Below, piece by piece: positions 19,370-28,159 of a stretch of DNA of 64,000 nucleotides. Both the position numbers and the translations under genes were made by a program. Source of the DNA: Methylomarinovum tepidoasis (GTDB taxonomy: Bacteria; Pseudomonadota; Gammaproteobacteria; Methylococcales; Methylothermaceae); NCBI RefSeq assembly GCF_030294985.1, contig NZ_AP024718.1, positions 1,627,001 to 1,691,000 of the forward strand. Direction: 5' to 3'. The notes below the pieces were generated by a model. That model had not been told where the DNA came from and ran no database searches. It was given only the letters and a program-made list of their open reading frames with translations. The first letter of the stretch is position 1. Every line of letters starts with the position of its first letter.

Positions 19370-21448
19370 ATGTCGATCGATCTCAACGACGAAATCCTCC
19401 AGGACTTCCTGGTGGAGGCGAGCGAGATTCTCGAGCAGCTCGGCGAGCAGCTGGTGGATCTGGAGCAAAGCCCCGAGGACACCGATCTGCTCAATGCCAT
19501 CTTCCGCGGTTTCCATACCGTCAAGGGCGGCGCCGGTTTCCTCGGCATCACCGCATTGGTGGAGGTGTGCCACAAGGCCGAGGACGTCTTCAACGTGCTG
19601 CGCCAGGGAGAGCGCAAGGTGTCGCCGCCGCTGATGGATGCGGTGCTCAAGGCGCTCGATGTCATCAACGACATGATGGTCCAGATCCGCGCCGGGGAGG
19701 AACCGGAGGCGGCCGACCCCCAGCTGCTGGAAACCTTGCTGCGCTTCACCAAACCGGAGTCGGAGGACGAAACGGCCGCACCGGAACCTGCCGCGCCAGC
19801 CGAACCCCACCCCCAGCCGGAGACGTCGGCCGCCGAAACCCAGGCTGCAGATCCGGTGGAGGCGGAATTCGAAGCCATGCTCGGAAGTGTGACGGAGACG
19901 GAGCGGACGGGTGGCGGCGATGAGATCACCGAGGAAGAGTTCGAGCGCCTGCTCGACGCCCTCCACGGTGAGGGGGGCGCCCCCGGCAAGCCGAAGAAGA
20001 CTAAAGCCGCGCCTCAAAAGCCCGAGACGGCCGGTGACGATGACGAGATCACCGAAGAGGAGTTCGAAGCGATCCTGGATCAGCTGCACGGTCCGGGAAA
20101 ATTCAAAGGGGCGCCGGAGAAGGCCGTCACTCCGGCGCAACCAGCCTCTGAACCTGTGATCCGGGAAAAACCCAAAACGCCGCCGACCACAGCGGAGAAA
20201 CCTGCCCCGGTACCGGCCGGAAAGAAAGAACCGCGGTTGAAGGTGGTCGGTGGGGCGGATGCCCACAAGCCGCAAAAGCCCCAGGGCGAGTCCACCGTCC
20301 GGGTCGATACCCAGCGTCTCGACGAGATCATGAACATGGTCGGCGAGCTGGTGCTGGTGCGCAACCGCTTCAAGACCCTGGGGGCGCTGCTGGACAACGA
20401 GGAGATGGCCAAGGCGGTGGCCAACCTGGACGTGGTCACCTCGGACCTGCAGCTGGCGGTGATGAAGACCCGGATGCAGCCCATCAAAAAGGTCTTCGGC
20501 CGTTTCCCCCGGGTAGTGCGGGATCTGGCCCGCAGCCTCAAGAAGGAGGTCCGCCTGGAGATGCAGGGAGAGGAGACCGACCTGGACAAGAATCTGGTCG
20601 AATCCCTCGCCGACCCCCTGATCCACTTGGTGCGCAACGCTGTCGACCACGGCATCGAAATGCCCGACGAGCGCGAGAAGGCCGGCAAGCCCCGGGAGGG
20701 GACGGTGCTGCTGACTGCCGCTCAGGAGGGTGATCACATCGAGCTGACCATCGAGGACGACGGCAAGGGCATGGATCCCGAAGTGCTGCGGCGCAAAGCA
20801 GTGGAGAAGGGACTGATGGACGAGGAAAGCGCCGCCCGCATGAGCGACAAGGAATGTTTCCAGATCATCTTCATGCCCGGTTTTTCCACCAAGAGTGAGA
20901 TCTCCGACATCTCCGGCCGCGGGGTGGGGATGGACGTGGTCAAGACCCGCATCGACCAGATGAACGGCAGTGTCGAGATCGATTCGGTCAAGGGCAAAGG
21001 CACCAAGATCACCATCAAAGTGCCGCTGACGTTGGCGATCATGCCCACGCTGATGGTGAAACTGGAGGACCAGGCCTTCGCCCTGCCGCTGGCCAGCGTG
21101 GTGGAGATCCTCGATCTCGATCTGGACAAGACCAACGTGGTGGACGGTCAGGAGGTGGTCATCGTCCGCGATCAGGCCCTGCCGCTGTTCTATCTCAAGA
21201 ACTGGCTCATCCGTGGGGTCCGCAGCGACGGCAACCGTTACGAGGGCCATGTGGTGGTGGTCAACGTCGGCGGCCGCCATGTGGGCTTCGTAGTCGATCA
21301 CCTCATCGGCCAGGAAGAGGTGGTCATCAAGGCTCTGGGTGCCAAGCTCCACGGTCTTGACGGTCTGGCCGGGGCGACCATCACCGGTGACGGCATGATC
21401 GCCCTGATTCTGGACGTCCCCAGTCTGATGAAACGTTATGCGGCCTGA
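19370..21448 (+). CDS. cheA: Chemotaxis histidine kinase CheA
   Basis: CheA is the array kinase, 692 aa: a P1 Hpt domain with phospho-His49 (FRGFHTVKGGAG), a low-complexity acidic/proline linker, P3 dimerisation (about 305-370), P4 ATPase (HLVRNAVDHGIE, DDGKGMDPE, GRGVGMDVV), and a P5 CheW-like domain at the end. The linker contains two near-identical 17-residue blocks (EITEEEFERLLDALHG and EITEEEFEAILDQLHG), which replace a recognisable P2 domain. It overlaps cheB by 11 nt. Confidence 0.96.
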   Translation: MSIDLNDEILQDFLVEASEILEQLGEQLVDLEQSPEDTDLLNAIFRGFHTVKGGAGFLGITALVEVCHKAEDVFNVLRQGERKVSPPLMDAVLKALDVINDMMVQIRAGEEPEAADPQLLETLLRFTKPESEDETAAPEPAAPAEPHPQPETSAAETQAADPVEAEFEAMLGSVTETERTGGGDEITEEEFERLLDALHGEGGAPGKPKKTKAAPQKPETAGDDDEITEEEFEAILDQLHGPGKFKGAPEKAVTPAQPASEPVIREKPKTPPTTAEKPAPVPAGKKEPRLKVVGGADAHKPQKPQGESTVRVDTQRLDEIMNMVGELVLVRNRFKTLGALLDNEEMAKAVANLDVVTSDLQLAVMKTRMQPIKKVFGRFPRVVRDLARSLKKEVRLEMQGEETDLDKNLVESLADPLIHLVRNAVDHGIEMPDEREKAGKPREGTVLLTAAQEGDHIELTIEDDGKGMDPEVLRRKAVEKGLMDEESAARMSDKECFQIIFMPGFSTKSEISDISGRGVGMDVVKTRIDQMNGSVEIDSVKGKGTKITIKVPLTLAIMPTLMVKLEDQAFALPLASVVEILDLDLDKTNVVDGQEVVIVRDQALPLFYLKNWLIRGVRSDGNRYEGHVVVVNVGGRHVGFVVDHLIGQEEVVIKALGAKLHGLDGLAGATITGDGMIALILDVPSLMKRYAA

Positions 21449-22490
21449 GCCCGCCCCCGGAAATGGCATCCGTACTTCCAGCACTCCGATCCGGGTGCTG
21501 GTGGTGGACGATTCGGCCTTCATGCGTCGGCGTCTGACCGAGATTCTGGAAGAGGATTCCCATTTGTGCGTGGCCGACGTGGCCGCCAACGGCGCCGAGG
21601 CGGTGCGCAAGGTCGGGCGTACCCGGCCGGACGTGGTGCTCATGGACGTGGAGATGCCGGTCATGGACGGCATCGAGGCGGTCCGGCGGATCATGCGCCA
21701 GCATCCGGTCCCGATCCTGATGTTCTCCGCCCTGACTCACGCTGGTGCCAAGGCGACCCTCGACGCTCTGGAAGCCGGGGCGGTGGATTTTCTGCCCAAA
21801 CGGCTGGAGGACATCCACAACGACCAGAGCGCCGCCAAGCTGATCCTGCGGCAGCGTATCCGGACCGTGGTCCGCCGGCGTCCGAGACGGAGAGCCGCTC
21901 CGCAGCTGCAAGGCGAGGCTCCGGTGGTGCTCGGCCGTCCCGGACTGGTGGTGATCGCCGCCTCCACCGGCGGTCCTGTGGCGCTGCAGAAGATTCTGGC
22001 CGCCTTGCCGCAGCGCACGCCGTTCCCGCTGCTGCTGGTGCAGCACATGCCGGCGAATTTCACCCCCAGTTTCGCCGAGCGCCTCGACCAGATGGCCCGG
22101 ATTCAGGTGCGGGAGGCGGCCGACGGTGACCGGTTGCGCTCCGGCACCGCCCTGCTGGCGCCCGGCGGCATGCAGATGACCCTGGGCAGCGGTGGCCGTA
22201 TCCACTTGCGCGAGCCGGCGGAAGGGGAGATCTACCGGCCCAGCGCCGATGTCACCTTCGCGTCCGTGGCCGAGCATTTCCGCGGTCAGGTGCTGGCGGT
22301 GGTGCTGACCGGCATGGGTTCCGACGGTTGCGCCGGTGCCCGGTGCCTGAAGTCTCAGGGGGCGAAGGTTTGGGCCCAGGACGAGGACAGCTGTGTGGTC
22401 TACGGCATGCCCCGGGCGGTGGCCGAGGCCGGTCTGGCGGACCGGGTGCTGCCGTTGAACCGGATCGTGGCGGCCTTCGGAGGCGGGTGA
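21438..22490 (+). CDS. cheB: Chemotaxis methylesterase CheB
   Basis: CheB demethylates and deamidates chemoreceptor glutamates. The 350-aa protein has an N-terminal receiver (VLVVDDSAFMRR, phospho-Asp70 in LMDVEMPVMDG), a short basic linker, and a CheB esterase domain with the nucleophile in AASTGGP, the LVQHMP histidine and the C-terminal LTGMGSDG aspartate region. No cheR is in this window, so the methyltransferase must lie elsewhere. Confidence 0.95.
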   Translation: MRPEPAPGNGIRTSSTPIRVLVVDDSAFMRRRLTEILEEDSHLCVADVAANGAEAVRKVGRTRPDVVLMDVEMPVMDGIEAVRRIMRQHPVPILMFSALTHAGAKATLDALEAGAVDFLPKRLEDIHNDQSAAKLILRQRIRTVVRRRPRRRAAPQLQGEAPVVLGRPGLVVIAASTGGPVALQKILAALPQRTPFPLLLVQHMPANFTPSFAERLDQMARIQVREAADGDRLRSGTALLAPGGMQMTLGSGGRIHLREPAEGEIYRPSADVTFASVAEHFRGQVLAVVLTGMGSDGCAGARCLKSQGAKVWAQDEDSCVVYGMPRAVAEAGLADRVLPLNRIVAAFGGG

Positions 22491-22496
22491 GCGGCG

Positions 22497-23237
22497 ATGG
22501 ATCCCCTCAGCCTCGTCGGTCTGTTCATCGGTCTGGCGGCCATTGTCGGCGGCAATCTGCTCGAGGGGGGCAACCTGGCTTTCCTGGTCAACGGGCCGGC
22601 GCTACTGATTGTCCTGGGGGGCAGTCTGGGGGCGGTGCTGTTGCAGACGCCGCCGGCCCAGTTCTTGCGCAGCCTGAAGATGCTGCCCTGGATCGTGATT
22701 CCCCCGAAGATCGATCTGGAGACCCTGATCCGCAAGGCGGTGCGTTGGAGCCAGTTGGCGCGCAAGGAAGGGTTGCTGGGGTTGGAGAACGAAATCGACC
22801 GGGAACCGGATACCTTCGTGCGCAAGGGGCTGCAGCTGCTGGTCGATGGCAACGAAACCGAAATCATCCGTGATGCCCTGGAGCTGGAGATGAACATTCG
22901 CGAACGCCGCTATCACGCCGCTGCCAGGACCTTCGAGGCGTTGGGGGGATATGCCCCGACTCTGGGGATCCTGGGGGCGGTGCTGGGACTGATCCAGGTG
23001 ATGCAGAATCTGACCGATCCGGAAAAGCTCGGCAGCGGGATCGCCATCGCTTTCGTCGCCACCATCTACGGGGTGGGACTGGCCAATCTCGTGTTTCTCC
23101 CCATCGCCAACAAACTGAAGGCCCTGCTCCATCATCAGAGCATGGCCCAGGAGCTGATGCTGGAGGGCCTCCTCGCCATCGCCGAGGGGGAAAATCCCCA
23201 CAACGTCGAGCTCAAACTGCGGGGATTCTTGGTATGA
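22497..23237 (+). CDS. motC: Flagellar stator protein, MotA/PomA family (MotC)
   Basis: This is the A subunit of a stator, 246 aa, with four membrane spans (about 5-20, 30-50, 150-170, 180-200) and the MotA signature GGYAPTLGILGAVLGLIQVM. Its position between cheB and a MotB-like gene is the Pseudomonas MotCD arrangement, a second stator in those species; whether another motAB set exists here cannot be seen. It overlaps motD by 4 nt. Confidence 0.92.
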   Translation: MDPLSLVGLFIGLAAIVGGNLLEGGNLAFLVNGPALLIVLGGSLGAVLLQTPPAQFLRSLKMLPWIVIPPKIDLETLIRKAVRWSQLARKEGLLGLENEIDREPDTFVRKGLQLLVDGNETEIIRDALELEMNIRERRYHAAARTFEALGGYAPTLGILGAVLGLIQVMQNLTDPEKLGSGIAIAFVATIYGVGLANLVFLPIANKLKALLHHQSMAQELMLEGLLAIAEGENPHNVELKLRGFLV

Positions 23238-24040
23238 GGGGTCACAATCGTCGTCTAGCCGCTCCGGAACCGGAAAACCATGAACGCTGGCTGGTCTCCT
23301 ATGCGGATTTCATCACCCTGCTGTTCGCTTTTTTCGTGGTGATGTACGCCATCTCCAACATCAATGCCGGCAAGTACCGGGTGATGGCCGAATCCCTGGA
23401 GAAGGCCTTCAAGGAAAAGAAGGAATCCCCGGCAGTTGCGGTCAAGGCGAGCGATCCGATCCAGATCGGTGAGACGCCACGCTCTCCGGCGCCTATTCAG
23501 GTGGACATGGGGTTGGCCGGGGAGCGGGTGCGCCTGGCGCGGATCTCCGAGCAACTGGAAGAGGTGCTGGCGCCTTACATCGATCAGGATCTGATCGCGG
23601 TGGAGCGCAATCCTTATTGGGTCGCGGTGGAGATGAAAAGCGGCATGCTGTTTCCCAGCGGCAGCGCCGAACTGAACACGGCGGCGGATCCGGTGATCGC
23701 CAAGCTGGCGGAGGTGGTGCGGCAGATGCCGTCGAATCCGGTTTACGTCGAGGGTCATACCGACAACGTGCCGATCCACAACCGGCGTTTCCCTTCCAAC
23801 TGGGAGCTGTCGGCAGCCCGGGCCGCCAGTGTCGTCCGCCGCCTGATCCGTTACGGTGTGGCGCCCCGCAGGCTGGCCGCGGTGGGCTACGGGGCCGAGC
23901 ACCCGGTGGCGGACAACGACACTGCCGCGGGCCGCTATCGCAATCGCCGCGTGGTAATGGTGCTGCAGTCCAAGACGCTGGCCCGTTATCCGGTGACGGG
24001 TGGCGAAAGGCAGCGCCTGCTGGTGCGGCCGCAGGGGTGA
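23234..24040 (+). CDS. motD: Flagellar stator protein, MotB family (MotD)
   Basis: This is the B subunit of the stator, 268 aa. It has a single N-terminal span with the proton-carrying aspartate (WLVSYADFITLLFAFFVVMYA), a periplasmic plug/linker, and an OmpA-type peptidoglycan-binding domain (VEGHTDNVPIHNRRFPSNWE). The start overlaps the motC stop. Confidence 0.93.
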   Translation: MRGHNRRLAAPEPENHERWLVSYADFITLLFAFFVVMYAISNINAGKYRVMAESLEKAFKEKKESPAVAVKASDPIQIGETPRSPAPIQVDMGLAGERVRLARISEQLEEVLAPYIDQDLIAVERNPYWVAVEMKSGMLFPSGSAELNTAADPVIAKLAEVVRQMPSNPVYVEGHTDNVPIHNRRFPSNWELSAARAASVVRRLIRYGVAPRRLAAVGYGAEHPVADNDTAAGRYRNRRVVMVLQSKTLARYPVTGGERQRLLVRPQG

Positions 24041-24045
24041 GCGAC

Positions 24046-24846
24046 ATGCGGGTTTGGGCGGTATCCAACCAGAAGGGCGGCGTCGGCAAGACCACCACCG
24101 TCGCCAATCTAGCCGGTCTTCTGGCCCGGCGCGGAGAACGGGTGCTGGTGATCGACCTCGATCCCCACAGCTCCTTGAGCGCCTATTTCGGTTTCGATCC
24201 GGAGCAAGTGGAAAGCGGCGTTTACGACCTGTTCCGCGCGGTCATGCAACGCCAGCCCCTTGCCCCGCAGCGCCATATCCAGCCGACCTCGGTGGACAGT
24301 CTCGACATCCTGCCCGCCGCCATGGCGCTGGCGACCATCGAGCGCCAGGCCGGTGCGGTGGAAGGGCTGGGACGGGTGATTCAGCGCGCTCTGGGGGAAA
24401 TCGCGCCGGATTACGATCGGGTGCTGATCGACAGCCCGCCGATGCTCGGGGTGTTGATGGTCAACGCCTTGGCTGCCTGCGAGCGCCTGTTGATTCCGGT
24501 CGTCGCCGACTTTCTCTCCCTGCGGGGGCTGGAACGGATGCTGCGCACCCTGGCGATGATCGGCCGTTCGCGCCGCCAGCCGTTGCCCTATCTCATCGTG
24601 CCCACCCTCTACGACCGCCGGCCCCGGATTTCCGCCGACACCCTCAGGGTGCTGGAGGAGCGTTACGGCGAGCGCCTCTGGCCCAGCGTCATCCCCCAGG
24701 ACACCAAGGTGCGCGAAGCCAGCCGTGCCCATCTGCCGCTGTGTCACTATCATCCCAGATCCCGGGCGGCACTCGCCTACGAAACCCTGCTGGATTATCT
24801 GCTCGAGCAGGAAGGCCATCCAATCACCCAAGCGGTATCGGCATGA
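24046..24846 (+). CDS. ParA-family ATPase of the chemotaxis locus (ParC-like)
   Basis: This 266-aa Walker-type ATPase has NQKGGVGKTTT (about residues 8-18), IDLDPHSSLSAYFG, and a DSPPMLGVLMVNAL Walker B region. In Vibrio the gene in this spot (ParC) and the next one (ParP) recruit chemotaxis arrays to the flagellated pole, and Pseudomonas has the same order (after motCD). Family and context support that role; the ATG at 24046 follows the motD stop by 5 nt, and the stop overlaps the next start (ATGA). Confidence 0.88.
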   Translation: MRVWAVSNQKGGVGKTTTVANLAGLLARRGERVLVIDLDPHSSLSAYFGFDPEQVESGVYDLFRAVMQRQPLAPQRHIQPTSVDSLDILPAAMALATIERQAGAVEGLGRVIQRALGEIAPDYDRVLIDSPPMLGVLMVNALAACERLLIPVVADFLSLRGLERMLRTLAMIGRSRRQPLPYLIVPTLYDRRPRISADTLRVLEERYGERLWPSVIPQDTKVREASRAHLPLCHYHPRSRAALAYETLLDYLLEQEGHPITQAVSA

Positions 24847-25466
24847 CGGATTCCCTGACCTCCCCCGACACGGAACTGCACGCCTATCTGGAAGCGCTGT
24901 TGACCTCGCCGCCGGAACCGGCGGAGCGCTCCCCGGCGCTGGAGCCGGGGTGCCGTCCGCCTTCTGAAGAAAAGCCGGTTTCGGCCGGTCCAGAGGCACC
25001 CTCCCGCCCGCCGCTGCCGCCGGGCTGTCCGGAGTGGTTGGGGATGCGTTTTCCGATCCTGCGCTTCAGACTGGGAAATCTTCGTTTCGCCGCCCCGGTC
25101 GCCCATCTCCGCGGTGCCTGGGAGCTCGATGCCGACGCACTGCAGCCGTTGTCCGGCCCGGGACTGCTGGGTGAGGTGGAACAGCTGGGCGAAGACTGGA
25201 TCGTGCTGGACACCGCCTCCCTCATCGTTTCGGGCGGCAGGCTGGAGGTGGATTACCGCTGGGCTTTGCCCACCGCACTGGGGACGTTCGCACTCGCTTG
25301 CGAGGCGGTGGAGCAGGAAATCGAATGCTCGGCGGACCAGGTCCGCTGGCGCGAGAATCGCAGTCGCCGTCCCTGGCTGTTGGGCATGGTGGGAGGAACG
25401 GAGAAATGTCCTTTGCTCGATATCGAAACCCTGGTGGCCGACTGGCAGGCCCGGTCGCAGAAATAA
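24843..25466 (+). CDS. CheW-like protein of ParP type
   Basis: This 207-aa protein has an acidic/Pro-rich N-terminus (about 60 residues) and a divergent C-terminal CheW-like domain (MRFPILRFRLGNLRFAAPVAHLRGAWEL to LLDIETLVADW). It directly follows the ParC-like ATPase and precedes cheW, as parP does in Vibrio, where its C-terminal domain inserts into CheA-containing arrays. Sequence divergence means the assignment rests partly on order. Confidence 0.8.
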   Translation: MTDSLTSPDTELHAYLEALLTSPPEPAERSPALEPGCRPPSEEKPVSAGPEAPSRPPLPPGCPEWLGMRFPILRFRLGNLRFAAPVAHLRGAWELDADALQPLSGPGLLGEVEQLGEDWIVLDTASLIVSGGRLEVDYRWALPTALGTFALACEAVEQEIECSADQVRWRENRSRRPWLLGMVGGTEKCPLLDIETLVADWQARSQK

Positions 25467-25484
25467 TGTCTTGGAGGAATGCAA

Positions 25485-25961
25485 ATGGCGGAAGCAGCGA
25501 AAAAACTGAACGATGAACTGATCCAGTGGGTGACCTTCCGGCTCGGCGAGGAAACCTACGGTATCAACGTGATGCAGGTGCAGGAAGTGCTCCGGGTCAG
25601 CGAGATCGCACCAGTTCCCGGCGCGCCGGACTACGTCATCGGCATCATCAACCTGCGCGGCAACGTGGTCACCGTCATCGATACCCGGGCGCGCTTCGGT
25701 CTGCCGTCGAAGGAGCCGGACGATCTGTCACGGATCGTCATCATCGAATCCAACGAGCAGGTGATCGGCATTCTGGTGGACAGCGTCGCCGAGGTGGTCG
25801 AGTTGCGCAGCGACGAGATCGATGTGGCGCCCAACATGGGCAACGAGGAGAGCGCCCGCTACATTCAGGGGGTGACCAGTCGGGACGGCGAGTTGCTGAT
25901 TCTGGTGGACCTCAACAAGCTGCTGACCGACGAGGAAATGGCCGAAGTCGGGGGGTTGTGA
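25485..25961 (+). CDS. cheW: Chemotaxis coupling protein CheW
   Basis: CheW links CheA to chemoreceptors. The 158-aa protein is a single complete CheW domain (WVTFRLGEETYGINVMQVQEVLR, IIGIINLRGNVVTVID-type core, GILVDSVAEV). Two ATGs are in frame at 25479 and 25485; GGAGG at 25473-25477 is 1 nt from the first and 7 nt from the second, so 25485 is chosen. Confidence 0.95.
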   Translation: MAEAAKKLNDELIQWVTFRLGEETYGINVMQVQEVLRVSEIAPVPGAPDYVIGIINLRGNVVTVIDTRARFGLPSKEPDDLSRIVIIESNEQVIGILVDSVAEVVELRSDEIDVAPNMGNEESARYIQGVTSRDGELLILVDLNKLLTDEEMAEVGGL

Positions 25962-26032
25962 TCGTCCCGGCTTGATGGGGAACGGAGGGCGCGCGACAAT
26001 GACGACTTCGTCGTTCGCGCCCACGTTTGCCG

Positions 26033-26452
26033 ATGTCCGAATTGTCACCGCCGCTTGTCGTTGTGATCGCCGTGCTGGCGGCGGTCGTCCTGGTGGAAGC
26101 CGGGTTCGTGATCTGGCTCTGGCGGCGGCAGCGGCAGCTGGAGCGGCGCCTGCAGGCATGGGTGGCGGGACAGCGGCGTCAGGGCCAGGATATCGCCGGC
26201 CTGTGTGCCGCCGGCCTGCAGATCGATACCCGTCTGGCCCGTCTGGAGCAGGGTCTGGCCGAAACCCGTGAGTGGTTGCAGACACGTCCGCCAACGGAGA
26301 CCGGCGGGGCCGCTTCCTATCAGACCGCGATCGAGTTGATCCGGGAAGGCGCCGGTGTCGAGGCGTTGGTGAGCGAGTGCGGTTTCACCCGCGAGGAAGC
26401 CAATTTGCTGATCCGCCTGCACCGCGACGAAACCGGCGCCGGTTTTTCCTGA
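26033..26452 (+). CDS. DUF2802 protein at the end of the chemotaxis operon
   Basis: This 139-aa protein has one N-terminal membrane span (about residues 7-27), a coiled-coil stretch, and a C-terminal helical DUF2802-type domain (YQTAIELIREGAGVEALVSECGFTREEANLLIRLH), which looks like a helix-turn-helix. The same family sits after cheW in Pseudomonas and Vibrio. The ATG at 26033 has no evident ribosome site; a TTG two codons earlier is possible. Its biochemical role is unknown. Confidence 0.8.
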   Translation: MSELSPPLVVVIAVLAAVVLVEAGFVIWLWRRQRQLERRLQAWVAGQRRQGQDIAGLCAAGLQIDTRLARLEQGLAETREWLQTRPPTETGGAASYQTAIELIREGAGVEALVSECGFTREEANLLIRLHRDETGAGFS

Positions 26453-26460
26453 CGCCCGCT

Positions 26461-26757
26461 TCAGTCCGTCTCCGGGCCTGATTTGCCACTGAGCCAATAG
26501 GCGAAGGCGATCACTTCGGCGACGGCCACGTATAGCTCCCGGGGAATCTCCTCGCCCAGCGGCACCCGCGACAGGACCTTGGCCAGCTGTGGATCGTGGT
26601 GCAGCGGCACCTGGTGGTCTTCCGCGGTAGCGATGATGCGCCCGGCAGTTTCCCCGTGGCCTTTGGCGACGATGCGGGGAGCCGAAGTGCCGTCGTACTT
26701 GAGCGCCACGGCCAGATCCGGGGGGTTGACGGTTGTGGCGTCGGGTTTGCGGCTCAT
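26461..26757 (-). CDS. Stand-alone FlhB C-terminal-like protein (FhlB type)
   Basis: This 98-aa soluble protein matches only the cytoplasmic domain of FlhB/YscU export switches (LAVALKYDGTSAPRIVAKGHGETAGRII to ELYVAVAEVIAFAYWL). At the place of the autocleavage NPTH it reads NPPD, so self-cleavage is not expected. It is the last gene of an HDOD-fliK-fhlB unit; its ATG overlaps the fliK stop (ATGA), which ties it to the hook-length control protein. Related short paralogues occur in other flagellates, with unclear roles. Confidence 0.85.
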   Translation of the reverse strand: MSRKPDATTVNPPDLAVALKYDGTSAPRIVAKGHGETAGRIIATAEDHQVPLHHDPQLAKVLSRVPLGEEIPRELYVAVAEVIAFAYWLSGKSGPETD

Positions 26758-28157
26758 GCTTCCTCGTTCAGCAACGGTTCTGTGGCAGGCGGTTCCGGTT
26801 CCGGGGCCGGCAGCGGCCGTTCCGTCACCTGCAGCCGGGCCGGAGTCAACCCCGCCAGGGACAGGCGTCGTTCCAGTCGTTCCAGATGCCGTGCGAACAG
26901 GCGCTGGGTGTCCGGCCGCTCCCCCCAGAAATAACTGCTGATCTGCTTTCCGCTCAGGACGATGCGGGCCCGGATCGTGCCCAGGGACGCCGGCTGCAGT
27001 TCCAGGTCCACCGACCACAACGGCCGGGGGGCTTCCGCATCGGCGCCGTTTCTTTCCTGTTCCCTTTTGATGACCAGGGTCAGTACCTCCAGACGCTGGT
27101 CGTCGTGGTAGGGGATTTCCAGATGCCAGACGGTTTCAGGACGGTCCGGGTGCGGCAGGGAAGCCAGCTGATCGACGGTGATCCGGGCCAGCGCCGCGGT
27201 GACTTTCCGGCTCAGGGAATCGAGCAGGGTTTCCAGCGTCCGGGCGGCGGCTTCCTCCCCTTGTGGCGGCGCCTCGGGCGGAACGGAAGCAGCCGCCGGC
27301 TGCCGGCCCGGTGGTTCGTCGGGGACAGACGGAGAGGATACCGACGTGGCCGCCAGCGGGGGAGATGGCATGGCCATGTGGGTGGGAAGCGGAAGTTGCG
27401 GTTCCCCGGGAGACGGTAACGGCAGGGAAGGGGGGCGTGCCGGTGCCGGGGGTTCCATCCGCAACGGTGTTGATGCCGGGCGTTGGGGCGATGGCGTCGG
27501 ATGATTGGTATTCCCAGCGTCTTCCTGCGCAGAAAGGACACGGGTGGCGGCGGTACGCGGCGGGAGGGCCGGGCGCTCACGGAGGGTGTCCGCCAGTTGT
27601 CGGAGCTGGCGTTTCAGATCCGGTTTCAGCTGGGAAGCGTCGGCTTCCTCCGTCGCGGTATCGGCGAACAGCCCGCTGCGGCGGATGGCCTGGCGCAGGC
27701 GGTCGGGGGAAACCAGCTCGGCTTGCCGTGGCAGTGCCTGCCGCAATTGTTCGAGCTGACGGCGCACCGGTTCGGGTATCCAGGGGTCGTCAGCCAGTTG
27801 CAGCAGGGGCGGCAGGCTCTGGGCCAGCGGTCGTTGCTGCGGCAGGACATTGCGCAGCAGTTGGGCGGGGGCGTCGCCGCCGGAAGGCGGTGGCAGCGCC
27901 CGCAGCTGGGGTTGCTGGCCGCCCTGGACGACTTCCAGTTGGACCTGTTTGCCGGCGGGCAGGGGAATCTGAGTGTCGGCGATCACCCGGCTGCCGAGCA
28001 TCTCCAGCATCACCTGGTTGGGACCGGTCTGGGCCAGCACCCGGGCCTGGATGCGCTGTCCCGGCTGCAATGCCTGCAACGGGAGAACCGGTTGGGAGGG
28101 GGCGCTGGCGCGCCCGAGCACCGGAATCAGGGTTTGCAGGGCCCGGCGGATTTCCAT
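26754..28157 (-). CDS. fliK: Flagellar hook-length control protein FliK
   Basis: FliK is a molecular ruler that flips FlhB specificity. The 467-aa protein has a helical N-terminal part with OB-like repeats (IQARVLAQTGPNQVMLEM), a long Pro/Ala-rich low-complexity middle (about 205-300), and the conserved C-terminal hook-length domain (VDLELQPASLGTIRARIVLSGKQ, FARHLERLERRLSLAGL). Sequence alone makes it FliK-type; neighbouring fhlB supports this. Confidence 0.85.
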   Translation of the reverse strand: MEIRRALQTLIPVLGRASAPSQPVLPLQALQPGQRIQARVLAQTGPNQVMLEMLGSRVIADTQIPLPAGKQVQLEVVQGGQQPQLRALPPPSGGDAPAQLLRNVLPQQRPLAQSLPPLLQLADDPWIPEPVRRQLEQLRQALPRQAELVSPDRLRQAIRRSGLFADTATEEADASQLKPDLKRQLRQLADTLRERPALPPRTAATRVLSAQEDAGNTNHPTPSPQRPASTPLRMEPPAPARPPSLPLPSPGEPQLPLPTHMAMPSPPLAATSVSSPSVPDEPPGRQPAAASVPPEAPPQGEEAAARTLETLLDSLSRKVTAALARITVDQLASLPHPDRPETVWHLEIPYHDDQRLEVLTLVIKREQERNGADAEAPRPLWSVDLELQPASLGTIRARIVLSGKQISSYFWGERPDTQRLFARHLERLERRLSLAGLTPARLQVTERPLPAPEPEPPATEPLLNEEA

Positions 28158-28159
28158 GT

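Noticed and set aside
19316-21694. 792-codon open frame on the minus strand under cheA
   Set aside because: Antisense shadow of cheA; low-complexity His/Leu/Gly translation.
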